DNA of 64,000 nucleotides, taken from Woeseiaceae bacterium (lineage in GTDB: Bacteria > Pseudomonadota > Gammaproteobacteria > Steroidobacterales > Woeseiaceae). The translations under genes and the position numbers were made by a program. The notes under the pieces were generated by a model that worked only from the letters and a program-made list of their open reading frames with translations, did not search any database and was not told the origin of the DNA. The stretch's first letter is position 1, and each line of letters starts with the position of its first letter. This document shows, in pieces, positions 9,310 to 17,330 of the stretch. The DNA lies in contig JAJFKV010000039.1 in assembly GCA_021773055.1 (NCBI GenBank), positions 50,699-114,698 of the forward strand, in the 5' to 3' direction.

Positions 9310-10530
9310 ATGCCTTTCAACTCCAACAGTGTAACCCGCGTGGCGAGACAAATGAATTTTGCAGCTGACATCCAACCGCAGGCGGGTACCGAGTTGAGTG
9401 GACCGGATGACGGTGTGCTTATTATCAAGTTGTTCGGCGACTGGACTGAGTTTGAAGATGCAACTACCGCTTTGAGTGATGCGGTCCTGGCTGCGATTGG
9501 CAGCGTAACGACTTCCGAGTTGCAACAGACTGACATAAAACGCGTCGAACTCGATGGCACAACTCTCGGTTCCTGGGATAGTCGAGTTTTGGTAGGCATA
9601 ACATCGGCCTCCACTTTGATGACGCAACTTGATCTGGAGCTGGGTCTGGAAAAACTGCCGTCGGGCCTGCGAGGATTGCTCCGCCTGTCGCAAGCTGTTC
9701 CCCCCAGGGGCGAGCGCCGTGCGTCGCCGGCAAGCGACGATATGTTGACATTGATAGGCCAATCCGCGTTGCAGGTCTATCGATCGCTTAGCGACACCAA
9801 TTTGTTTCTTGGCCAGTCCCTGCAAGCATTTTGGCGATTCGTACGTGGCAGAGCTCACTTCCTGCGCTCGGACATAACTGCCTACATCCAAACCACCGGA
9901 CCTCAGGCATTGCCGATCGTCGGCATTATCAACGTGTTGCTAGGCGTAATTCTGGGTTTTATGGGCGCCGTACAGCTGCAACAATTCGGCGCACAAATTT
10001 ACGTCGCCGACTTGGTTGCGCTGGGGCAAACCCGGGAGATTGCCCCGATGATGACGGCGATCGTTATGGCAGGACGCACCGGCGCCGCCTACGCTGCACA
10101 GCTCGGTACCATGCAGGTCAATGAGGAAATCGACGCATTGAAAACCTTCGGTTTCTCGCCGATGGATTTCCTGGTGTTGCCGCGCATGTTGGCGCTCGCG
10201 ATCATGTTTCCCTTGCTTGTCCTGTACGCCGACGCTCTAGGCATCTTCGGCGGCTACCTGGTCGGTGTTGGCATGCTGGACCTGAGTACCACCGAATACA
10301 TAGAGCAAACGCGGCATGCGATTGACATGGGTGACATTGCATTGGGCGTAGTGAAGGGCAGCATCTTCGGTGTTTTGGTTGCAGTTACGGGTTGCATGCA
10401 TGGTATGCAAAGCGGGCGCAGCGCATCGGCCGTCGGCGATGCGACAACGAGTGCTGTTGTTAGTGGAATCATCGCCATAATTTTTACCACAGCAATTTTC
10501 TCCGTGCTCACCAGCGCGTTGGGAATCTAA
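9310..10530 (+). CDS. MlaE-family lipid ABC transporter permease with N-terminal STAS-like domain
   Basis: 406 aa inner-membrane permease. Residues ~30-130 form a soluble STAS-like domain (DGVLIIKLFGDW, RVELDGTTLGSWD) as in MlaB-MlaE fusions; residues ~175-406 are the MlaE domain with several membrane helices and the family motifs EIAPMMTAIVMAGRTGAAYAA and NEEIDALKTFG. Together with the next three genes it forms an MCE-type transporter that moves phospholipid or other lipids between the membranes. An ATG at 9352 is an alternative start. First gene of a ten-gene plus-strand unit. Confidence 0.9.
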   Translation: MPFNSNSVTRVARQMNFAADIQPQAGTELSGPDDGVLIIKLFGDWTEFEDATTALSDAVLAAIGSVTTSELQQTDIKRVELDGTTLGSWDSRVLVGITSASTLMTQLDLELGLEKLPSGLRGLLRLSQAVPPRGERRASPASDDMLTLIGQSALQVYRSLSDTNLFLGQSLQAFWRFVRGRAHFLRSDITAYIQTTGPQALPIVGIINVLLGVILGFMGAVQLQQFGAQIYVADLVALGQTREIAPMMTAIVMAGRTGAAYAAQLGTMQVNEEIDALKTFGFSPMDFLVLPRMLALAIMFPLLVLYADALGIFGGYLVGVGMLDLSTTEYIEQTRHAIDMGDIALGVVKGSIFGVLVAVTGCMHGMQSGRSASAVGDATTSAVVSGIIAIIFTTAIFSVLTSALGI

Positions 10531-10532
10531 GT

Positions 10533-11315
10533 ATGACCACGCCGACAATCGCGATAGCGGTAGACAATCTCAAAATGGCTTACGGTGACTTCGTCATTCA
10601 ACGCGAGCTCAACTTCCGCGTTCGTAACGGAGAAATTTTCATCATCATGGGTGATAGCGGAAGCGGCAAAAGCACGTTGTTACGACACCTCATCGGTTTG
10701 CAGCGCCCGGTCGAAGGAAATATTCACTACGGCGATACCAACTTCTGGTCACTGAGTGAGAGTCAACGCCGTAAGCACTCCAATCGTTTTGGCGTGCTGT
10801 ATCAGAGCGGCGCGCTATGGAGTTCAATGACGCTCGCGCAAAATGTCGCGTTACCGCTGAAAGAGCATACCGATCACACGGCGCGGGATGTTTCCGATCT
10901 GGTGTCCTTCAAACTATCGCTTGTCGGTCTCGCTGGCTTTGAAGACTACTACCCGGCTGAGATCAGTGGAGGTATGCGCAAGCGTGCGGGTTTGGCGCGT
11001 GCCATGGCGCTCGATCCGGAAATCCTGTTTTTCGATGAACCGTCCGCCGGGCTGGACCCGATCAGCGCCAAGCGTCTGGATGATCTCATTCTCGAATTGA
11101 GAGACAGCCTCGGTTCGACGATTGTCGTCGTTACACATGAGTTGGCAAGTATTTTCGCGATCGCCGATAACGCTGTTTTCGTTGACGCAGAAGCAAAAAC
11201 ACAAACCGCGCTGGGCAACCCAAAAGAGCTGCGCGACAACCCGCCGAGCGAAAAGGTTGGTGAGTTTCTGACCCGCGGTGACAGCCATAAAATTTCAGCA
11301 GGAGTTCGTCAATGA
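10533..11315 (+). CDS. MlaF-like ABC transporter ATP-binding protein
   Basis: 260 aa ATPase. Walker A is GDSGSGKST (residues ~41-49), the signature helix is EISGGMRKRAGLARAMA, and Walker B is ILFFDEPSAGLDP. The signature ISGGMRKR in place of LSGGQ is typical of MCE-linked ATPases. Starts 2 bases after the permease stop and overlaps the MCE gene by 4 bases. Energises lipid transport by the permease. Confidence 0.92.
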   Translation: MTTPTIAIAVDNLKMAYGDFVIQRELNFRVRNGEIFIIMGDSGSGKSTLLRHLIGLQRPVEGNIHYGDTNFWSLSESQRRKHSNRFGVLYQSGALWSSMTLAQNVALPLKEHTDHTARDVSDLVSFKLSLVGLAGFEDYYPAEISGGMRKRAGLARAMALDPEILFFDEPSAGLDPISAKRLDDLILELRDSLGSTIVVVTHELASIFAIADNAVFVDAEAKTQTALGNPKELRDNPPSEKVGEFLTRGDSHKISAGVRQ

Positions 11316-12274
11316 AAGAAGCAAACCCGAAACTAATCGGTGTGTTTGTGATCGGTGCAATCGCTTTACTGGTTAGTGCGCTGGTCCTGTTTTCGAGCCA
11401 GGATTTGTTTACGCCAAAACGCCAGTTCGTGGCGTACTTTCAACAGTCGGTCAATGGACTGAATGTGGGTGCCCCGGTGCGATTTCGCGGCATTCCGGTC
11501 GGTGAAGTAATCTACATTGACGGCGTCTACGATCCAGACAGCGGCAATATGATTCCCCGCCTGGTTTTCGAATTTCGTCCGGAAACGCTGGAGAACGCCG
11601 TAGTCCAGGATGGCGAATACACCTTGTTGCCATTACTCCTCAAAAACGGTCTGCGAGCCAGCCTTAAGTCGGCAAGCTTGCTGACGGGGCAGCTCTATGT
11701 GGCGCTCGATTTTCATCCAAACACACCCGAACGCAGGCTCGGTACGGGTAGTGATGCGTACCCCGAGATGCCGACGATCGATTCCGGCTTCGACGAAGCG
11801 CTGGCCAAACTCTCGGAGTTGCCACTTGAGGAAGTGCTATCTCGCGTAAGTGGTGCGTTTGCAGCGGCGGAAGATCTGCTGCGCAACCCCGATGTAACCG
11901 CCACATTGGCGGCACTGCCGCCGCTGCTGACAAATGCGGATAGTGCTGTTGTTGATCTGCGGGGTTTCGTGAACAACGATCTCGTCTTCGCTGCACGTGA
12001 CGTACGACAGGCCCTGGCGATCATGCGTACATCGGTGCAAAGCGTAGCGTCGACGTTGACGGAATCCTCGCTGGTGCAGGTCGACGCGACGCTGAAAGAA
12101 ATGGACAGTGCTCTGCAGCTCGTTAGCGAGCGCTTGCAACCGGATGACCCGCTTAGCTATGAACTTATGCGCGCACTGATGAGCGTTAGCAGCACGGCCC
12201 GGGCCATGCGCGAACTCGCAGACACTCTGGAAGAACACCCGGAATCACTACTACGAGGTAAGTCGACACAATGA
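11312..12274 (+). CDS. MCE-domain lipid-transport protein (MlaD/PqiB type)
   Basis: 320 aa. One N-terminal membrane anchor (residues ~9-28), one MCE domain at ~37-130 (FQQSVNGLNVGAPVRFRGI and a GQLYVALDF strand), then a long helical C-terminal region of ~150 residues that could form a coiled-coil tunnel as in longer single-MCE proteins. It is the periplasmic substrate-binding partner of the permease/ATPase pair and overlaps both neighbours by 4 bases. Confidence 0.9.
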   Translation: MKEANPKLIGVFVIGAIALLVSALVLFSSQDLFTPKRQFVAYFQQSVNGLNVGAPVRFRGIPVGEVIYIDGVYDPDSGNMIPRLVFEFRPETLENAVVQDGEYTLLPLLLKNGLRASLKSASLLTGQLYVALDFHPNTPERRLGTGSDAYPEMPTIDSGFDEALAKLSELPLEEVLSRVSGAFAAAEDLLRNPDVTATLAALPPLLTNADSAVVDLRGFVNNDLVFAARDVRQALAIMRTSVQSVASTLTESSLVQVDATLKEMDSALQLVSERLQPDDPLSYELMRALMSVSSTARAMRELADTLEEHPESLLRGKSTQ

Positions 12275-12894
12275 ACAAACTCGCACACACAATACTTTGG
12301 GTTGTCGGACTGGCGCTCACCGGCTGCGCGACCTCGCCATCAGCGCGCCTGTATGTCATCGAGCCAATGCTTATATCGGATCGCGAAAGCGTAGAAAGTG
12401 ACTTGACCATTGTCGTCGGACCGATTTCCTTGACGGAACAGCTAAATCGCAGGGGGATTCTGACCCGCGACCATCGCTACAGAGCCACTGTGGCGGAGTT
12501 CGATCGGTGGGCGGAACCGCTCGATGACAATATAGCCGCGGTGATTGCCGAGAACTTGTCGGCGCTGGTGCCGACCGGTCTTGTAACGGCGTATCCGTGG
12601 GAGCATTCCGGGCCGGTCGACTACACGGTCCGGCTTCAGATTCATCGCTTCGGCAGGGCTCCCGGCGGGGAGGTTGTGCTGAGCACGTCGTGGACGATCG
12701 TGGATTCGGACAATGCGCTGATCAAACTTAAGCGGGATCGCTACATCGAGTCGCTGGACGGTAACGACGTTGTAGCGACGGTCGCTGCGATGAGCCGAAG
12801 TCTTGAGCGACTCAGTCGCGACATATCAAACGACCTGGTTGACGCAGAAGCGGCTGTGCGGCAACTCTCGATGGTTCAGGACTTAAAACCATGA
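12271..12894 (+). CDS. PqiC-like ABC-type transport auxiliary lipoprotein
   Basis: 207 aa outer-membrane-type lipoprotein with lipobox ALTGC (C19). The mature part (LYVIEPM, IVVGPISLTEQLNRRGI, WAEPLDDNIAAVIAENL) matches the PqiC/ABC_trans_aux family, which receives the MCE tunnel at the outer membrane. Overlaps both neighbours by 4 bases. Its presence makes the transporter resemble the Pqi arrangement in function. Confidence 0.87.
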   Translation: MNKLAHTILWVVGLALTGCATSPSARLYVIEPMLISDRESVESDLTIVVGPISLTEQLNRRGILTRDHRYRATVAEFDRWAEPLDDNIAAVIAENLSALVPTGLVTAYPWEHSGPVDYTVRLQIHRFGRAPGGEVVLSTSWTIVDSDNALIKLKRDRYIESLDGNDVVATVAAMSRSLERLSRDISNDLVDAEAAVRQLSMVQDLKP

Positions 12895-13541
12895 CTCGGC
12901 GTCTGAAACCGATCTTGCCGGGGGTGCTTTTGATCATTGTCAGCGCTTGTGCTGCACCTGTAACAGAACAGGATCGATCAGGGTTCATCACCGATTACTC
13001 GTCATTGGAACGTGTTGCCGACAACGCCTACCGTTACACGGGTCCTAAAGTGAAGGACTATTCATCGTTCATCATTGATGGCCCGGCGATGCTGTTTCAA
13101 AACGAATCCGCCGACGGAAGCCGCGAGTTCAGTGATGCAGAGCTTGAAGAGCTCGTGACCTATTTTCGAGATCGTTTGACAAAGGCGCTAACACAAGATC
13201 ATGGTTATGCTGTCGTGACTGACGCGGGCCCCGGCGTTGCGACGATCCGTATTGGTATTACCGCGTTGGATGCCACCATTGGTGCACTGAATGTGACTAT
13301 TTACACAAAAGTCACAGGGGCAGGTCTTGGTGGTGCGGCCATGGAGGGTGAAATGGTCGATTCGATCACCAACGAACAATTGGCGGCCGCCGTTCAATGG
13401 GGCGGAGGTAGCCGGGTGCTGCGCGCCGGGCTGACCCGACTCGGAGATGCGAAGCTGCAGATAAACCGATGGACCTCGAATCTGCGCGGGCGCATTGACG
13501 AGGCGCATCGTCAAGCGCCCGAACCGCAGGAATCGAAATAG
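12891..13541 (+). CDS. DUF3313-family lipoprotein
   Basis: 216 aa lipoprotein (lipobox IVSAC, C20). The start of the mature protein (SGFITDYSSLERV, then a YRYTGP segment) and the long alpha/beta domain fit DUF3313, a family of secreted lipoproteins of unknown function. Overlaps the PqiC-like gene by 4 bases and so probably works at the envelope with the lipid transporter; a direct role is not shown by the sequence. Confidence 0.8.
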   Translation: MTRRLKPILPGVLLIIVSACAAPVTEQDRSGFITDYSSLERVADNAYRYTGPKVKDYSSFIIDGPAMLFQNESADGSREFSDAELEELVTYFRDRLTKALTQDHGYAVVTDAGPGVATIRIGITALDATIGALNVTIYTKVTGAGLGGAAMEGEMVDSITNEQLAAAVQWGGGSRVLRAGLTRLGDAKLQINRWTSNLRGRIDEAHRQAPEPQESK

Positions 13542-13554
13542 TGATGCGAGCCAA

Positions 13555-14847
13555 ATGATGGATATTTTGTCGATCGCGGTAGTTGCGGCCGGGCTGCTGG
13601 GTTTCTCGTTGTTGTCCGGGCGGCTGCAAGGAACCATTGTGACAGCGCCGCTGGCATTTATTGTCTTCGGTTATGTCATCGGTGGCGCCGGGCTCGGCGT
13701 CGCCAGCATTGATCCCGGGCATTCGGCAATTCATTTTGTTGCCGAATTCACGCTCATCCTGGTCCTGTTCACAGATGCTGCCCGCATCGATCTCGGACGC
13801 GTACGGCGAGACCACAGCTTGCCCGTTCGCATGTTGGCCCTTGGCCTGCCATTGACGATTATCGCCGGAACAGTCATTGCGCAAAGTCTGTTTCCCGAGT
13901 TCGCGATCTGGGAAGCGGCGTTGCTGGCGGCGTTGCTTGCACCCACCGATGCGGCGCTTGGTCAATCGGTTGTTTCAGCAAAAGCTGTCCCGGTCCGAAT
14001 ACGCCAGGCGATCAATATCGAAAGTGGTTTGAATGACGGTATCGCGCTGCCCGCCGTGTTGTTGCTCGCCGCGCTCGCCAGCACAATGCATGAGGCGAGC
14101 GGAGCCGGGGAGTGGGTTCGCTATGGTCTGCTGCAAGTCACGCTGGGCCCACTGGCCGGCATAGTAATCGGATACATTGGTGCTCGCGTACTCGACAAAG
14201 CCGTGGCGAATGGTTGGGCGAACAACGCCTTTCAGGGTATCGGCATTTTATCACTGGCTGTATTGATATATGTCTCGGCTGAGCTTGTTGGTGGCAACGG
14301 ATTCATTGCAGTTTTTGTAGGCGGCGCGGTTTTTGGCAACGCCTTGCAGCACCCCTGCACATTCCTGTTTGAGTTCATGGAGACAGAAGGGCAGCTCCTG
14401 ATGCTGATTACTTTTCTGGTGTTTGGTGCTGCGTTGTTACCCGAGGGTATCGCGCATTTGAGTCCCTCCGTATTTCTCTACGCCATCATGAGCCTGACAG
14501 TCATTCGCATGATTCCAATTATGATCTCATTGTCAGGTAGCGGCGTGCGCCTTCCCACGCAGCTTTTTCTTGGCTGGTTTGGTCCGCGAGGACTGGCTTC
14601 GATTCTCTTCGCGTTACTAATACTCGAGGAGTCCGAGGTGCCGCACAAGAATGAGTTACTCGCCATCACAGTAATTACTGTTGCACTTAGTGCGCTCTTG
14701 CACGGCGTCACCGCAGCACCGCTGGCCAAGGTATATGGGAGAATGGCAGCCAGCATGGGTGAATGCGAAGAAAACCAGCCGGCCGCCGAGTTGCCGCTAC
14801 GCGAAGGGCACACTAAGAACAAAACCGACAGGAATACGATCAAATGA
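13555..14847 (+). CDS. Cation:proton antiporter (CPA1/NhaP type)
   Basis: 430 aa integral membrane protein with 11-13 predicted helices. It contains the CPA motifs FTDAARIDL, APTDAALGQSVV (the conserved ion-binding TDA/TDP segment) and ESGLNDGIALP (the ND pair), plus FLGWFGPRGLASI. These indicate Na+ or K+/H+ exchange. The adjacent ATG at 13558 is equally possible; longer forms would overlap the DUF3313 gene. Ends with a 4-base overlap into the Rieske-glutamate-synthase gene, placing ion homeostasis in the same unit as two redox enzymes. Confidence 0.9.
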   Translation: MMDILSIAVVAAGLLGFSLLSGRLQGTIVTAPLAFIVFGYVIGGAGLGVASIDPGHSAIHFVAEFTLILVLFTDAARIDLGRVRRDHSLPVRMLALGLPLTIIAGTVIAQSLFPEFAIWEAALLAALLAPTDAALGQSVVSAKAVPVRIRQAINIESGLNDGIALPAVLLLAALASTMHEASGAGEWVRYGLLQVTLGPLAGIVIGYIGARVLDKAVANGWANNAFQGIGILSLAVLIYVSAELVGGNGFIAVFVGGAVFGNALQHPCTFLFEFMETEGQLLMLITFLVFGAALLPEGIAHLSPSVFLYAIMSLTVIRMIPIMISLSGSGVRLPTQLFLGWFGPRGLASILFALLILEESEVPHKNELLAITVITVALSALLHGVTAAPLAKVYGRMAASMGECEENQPAAELPLREGHTKNKTDRNTIK

Positions 14848-16457
14848 AGAAAATAACGATAGCAAACTGGGAAGAGCTCGAAGATCGTGCACCGATGCAT
14901 GCATTGGTTGCAGGCGTCGATCTCGTGATAGTTCGCTTTGATGACGAGGTCAGCGTTCTCTATGGGCGTTGTGCCCACAGAGGTGCTTTGATGTCGGACG
15001 GACATGTCGACGGTGATAATCTTATCTGTGGCGTGCACGGTTGGGACTACCGTGTTGATTCCGGTGTCAGTGAATACAACAACTCTGAAACCCTGCCGAA
15101 GTTCAATGCGTGGATGGAAGACGGCCTGGTCTGCGTCGATGAGGATGAAATCTCCGCGTGGGCAATCGAACATCCGCAACCTTATGATCGAGAGGCTTAC
15201 CAGGGTGCTTATCAGGACCCAACAGGCACGAGCGACGAACCGCACGTAAAATTCATTCGCAAGCTCGCGAATGAAGGCCTCACGAAACTCGGTCACCACG
15301 GTCCTTCTGCGGCAATGGGTGTACCGCGAGACAGTTTGCCCAAGTGGGATGACCTTCAGTTTGTTGTCGGTCAATTGCACAAACTGCCGTTGTTGGACGA
15401 TGAGAGCGTGGGTACCGGGATTGTCATCGGGCCCAACGCCGAAAAACCACTGCATCTGGATATACCACTCTTTGTATCCGACATGAGCTTCGGCGCTCTG
15501 TCGGAAGAAGCGAAGGTCGCATTGTCGAAAGGCGCCGAGCTTGCGGGCACTGGCATCTGTTCGGGTGAGGGCGGGATGCTGCCGGAGGAGCAACAGGCCA
15601 ACTCCAGATATTTTTACGAACTCGCATCTGCCCGGTTCGGTTTTTCCTGGGACAAAGTGCAGAAAACACAGGCCTTTCATTTCAAGGGTGGACAAGGCGC
15701 GAAGACCGGCACCGGCGGCCATCTGCCGGGCGCCAAGGTGCAAGGCAAGATCGCCGCAGTTCGTGAGTTGCCGGAAGGACAGTCAGCAATATCGCCCGCA
15801 CGCTTCCCGGAATGGACCGACCTAAGTCAGTTTCGAGACTTTGCTGCAGAGGTGCGGGAAAACACTGGTGGCATTCCCGTCGGCTTCAAATTATCGGCGC
15901 AGCACATTGAGAAAGACATCGATGCGGCGCTGGAGGTCGGCGTGGACTACATTATTCTCGACGGCCGCGGTGGTGGCACCGGAGCAGCACCGCTGATATT
16001 CAGGGATAACATTTCGGTACCGACAATTCCCGCATTGGCGCGCGCACGCCGACACCTCGACAACTGCAGCGCCGACGGAGTTAGTCTGATTATTACGGGC
16101 GGTTTGAGGCACCCCGCCGATTTCGCCAAAGCCATGGCCCTTGGAGCCGACGGAGTCGCCGTGTCCAATGCCGCGATTCAGGCGATAGGCTGTCTCGGCA
16201 TGCGCGCCTGCCACAGCAACAACTGCCCGGTCGGCATTGCGACCCAAAAACCGCATTTGCGCGCGCGCCTGCCGGTCGATATCGCAGCCGAGCGCCTGGC
16301 GCAGTTTTTCTCTTCTGCAGTAGAGTTGATGACGGTTTTGGCTCGGGCCGCCGGCCACCGACATCTGCAGGATTTCACACTTGACGATCTGACAACATTT
16401 AAAACGGATATGGCGAAACTGGCGGGCGTCGCCTACGGCGGCGTGCACGCAGAATGA
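14844..16457 (+). CDS. Rieske-[2Fe-2S] / glutamate-synthase FMN-domain fusion protein
   Basis: 537 aa, cytoplasmic. Residues 1-105 are a Rieske domain with ligands C43-x-H45 and C62-x2-H65. Residues ~130-530 match the FMN-binding synthase domain of GltB/archaeal glutamate synthases (FVSDMSFGALSEEAK, GGQGAKTGTGGHLPG, ILDGRGGGTGAAP). The [3Fe-4S] ligands are C450-x5-C456-x4-C461, the exact spacing in glutamate synthase. There is no glutaminase domain, so if it makes glutamate it must get ammonia elsewhere; it may instead be a flavin oxidoreductase with another substrate. The Rieske domain offers an electron inlet. Overlaps both neighbours by 4 bases. Confidence 0.87.
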   Translation: MKKITIANWEELEDRAPMHALVAGVDLVIVRFDDEVSVLYGRCAHRGALMSDGHVDGDNLICGVHGWDYRVDSGVSEYNNSETLPKFNAWMEDGLVCVDEDEISAWAIEHPQPYDREAYQGAYQDPTGTSDEPHVKFIRKLANEGLTKLGHHGPSAAMGVPRDSLPKWDDLQFVVGQLHKLPLLDDESVGTGIVIGPNAEKPLHLDIPLFVSDMSFGALSEEAKVALSKGAELAGTGICSGEGGMLPEEQQANSRYFYELASARFGFSWDKVQKTQAFHFKGGQGAKTGTGGHLPGAKVQGKIAAVRELPEGQSAISPARFPEWTDLSQFRDFAAEVRENTGGIPVGFKLSAQHIEKDIDAALEVGVDYIILDGRGGGTGAAPLIFRDNISVPTIPALARARRHLDNCSADGVSLIITGGLRHPADFAKAMALGADGVAVSNAAIQAIGCLGMRACHSNNCPVGIATQKPHLRARLPVDIAAERLAQFFSSAVELMTVLARAAGHRHLQDFTLDDLTTFKTDMAKLAGVAYGGVHAE

Positions 16458-17323
16458 CAGGGACTATTATGACGACAGCACAATTTCCAACGCTCGACCC
16501 GGAGGACTTTTCGGTTACGCGCGAAGCGTTGCATGCGTACTCAGGCATTCTCGGTGGCTGGTTGAGCGCCTGCCGTACGCCGCGTAAGCATTGGTGGCAT
16601 GCGAGTCTTCGACCCTCCTTAACGGGATTGTCGACCGGCGTGATTCATGCTGAGGTCGACTTTGAAATCGAATTGAATTGCAGAGAAAGCGCTTTGTTGG
16701 TCCGAACCGCAATTGGTGAGCAGTTGTGCGAGGAGTTGCGCGGGCAATCCGTCACAGAACTCGGCGCTAACGTGAGGGCATTTCTAAAGTCTGCCGGAAT
16801 ATCCGCAGGCCTGGCAAGCGCTGCAGGCAAGAATCATTCGGCTGAGAACGACAGCACGTTTTCGGAGTACTCGCCCGAACAAGCGAATAAGATCGCCCGC
16901 TCAATCAACGCGGTGTCGGCCGCGCTAAGCTCTTTTCGGGGCGGGATTCGGGAGGAAACCAGTCCAATCGGTTTCTGGCCACATCACTTCGATCTCGCGA
17001 TGTTATGGCTGCCGGGCGGCAAAGTCGCGGGACAGGATCCGGACAATGAAGAGTATTCCGATAAGCAGATGAATTTCGGTTTTACATTTGGCGATGCAGG
17101 TATTCCGGAACCCTATTTTTACGTAAGCGCGTATCCACTACCCCTGGGATTTTCCGAACAGCGTTTGCCGCGAGGTACGCAGTGGCACTCCGACGGGTTT
17201 AATGGCGCAGTGCTCCGTTACAGCAAGCTGATTCAGGAACCCCACCCGATGGCCTACCTGCATAATCTGTGGGGCTATCTCCTCGCTGCAGGTCGCGCCC
17301 GCCTTATTTCTGATTCGGATTGA
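16454..17323 (+). CDS. DUF5996-family protein
   Basis: 289 aa soluble protein of unknown function. The motif PRKHWWHASLRPSLTGLSTG near residue 40 and the C-terminal block (PIGFWPHHFDLAMLWLPGGK, YFYVSAYP) are characteristic of DUF5996. Conserved His/Trp residues suggest a ligand or metal site but no catalytic class is known. It lies between two Rieske fusion enzymes, overlapping the first by 4 bases and ending 7 bases before the second, so a shared pathway is likely. Confidence 0.8.
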   Translation: MTGTIMTTAQFPTLDPEDFSVTREALHAYSGILGGWLSACRTPRKHWWHASLRPSLTGLSTGVIHAEVDFEIELNCRESALLVRTAIGEQLCEELRGQSVTELGANVRAFLKSAGISAGLASAAGKNHSAENDSTFSEYSPEQANKIARSINAVSAALSSFRGGIREETSPIGFWPHHFDLAMLWLPGGKVAGQDPDNEEYSDKQMNFGFTFGDAGIPEPYFYVSAYPLPLGFSEQRLPRGTQWHSDGFNGAVLRYSKLIQEPHPMAYLHNLWGYLLAAGRARLISDSD

Positions 17324-17330
17324 GGAACCA

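Noticed and set aside
8373..9368. Long plus-strand open frame across the sigma/anti-sigma genes
   Set aside because: It is antisense to two clear overlapping genes, has Ser/Arg-rich non-protein-like composition and no RBS.
14478..15743. 421-codon minus-strand frame under the antiporter and Rieske-GltS genes
   Set aside because: Shadow of two well-supported genes; no domain and unusual composition.
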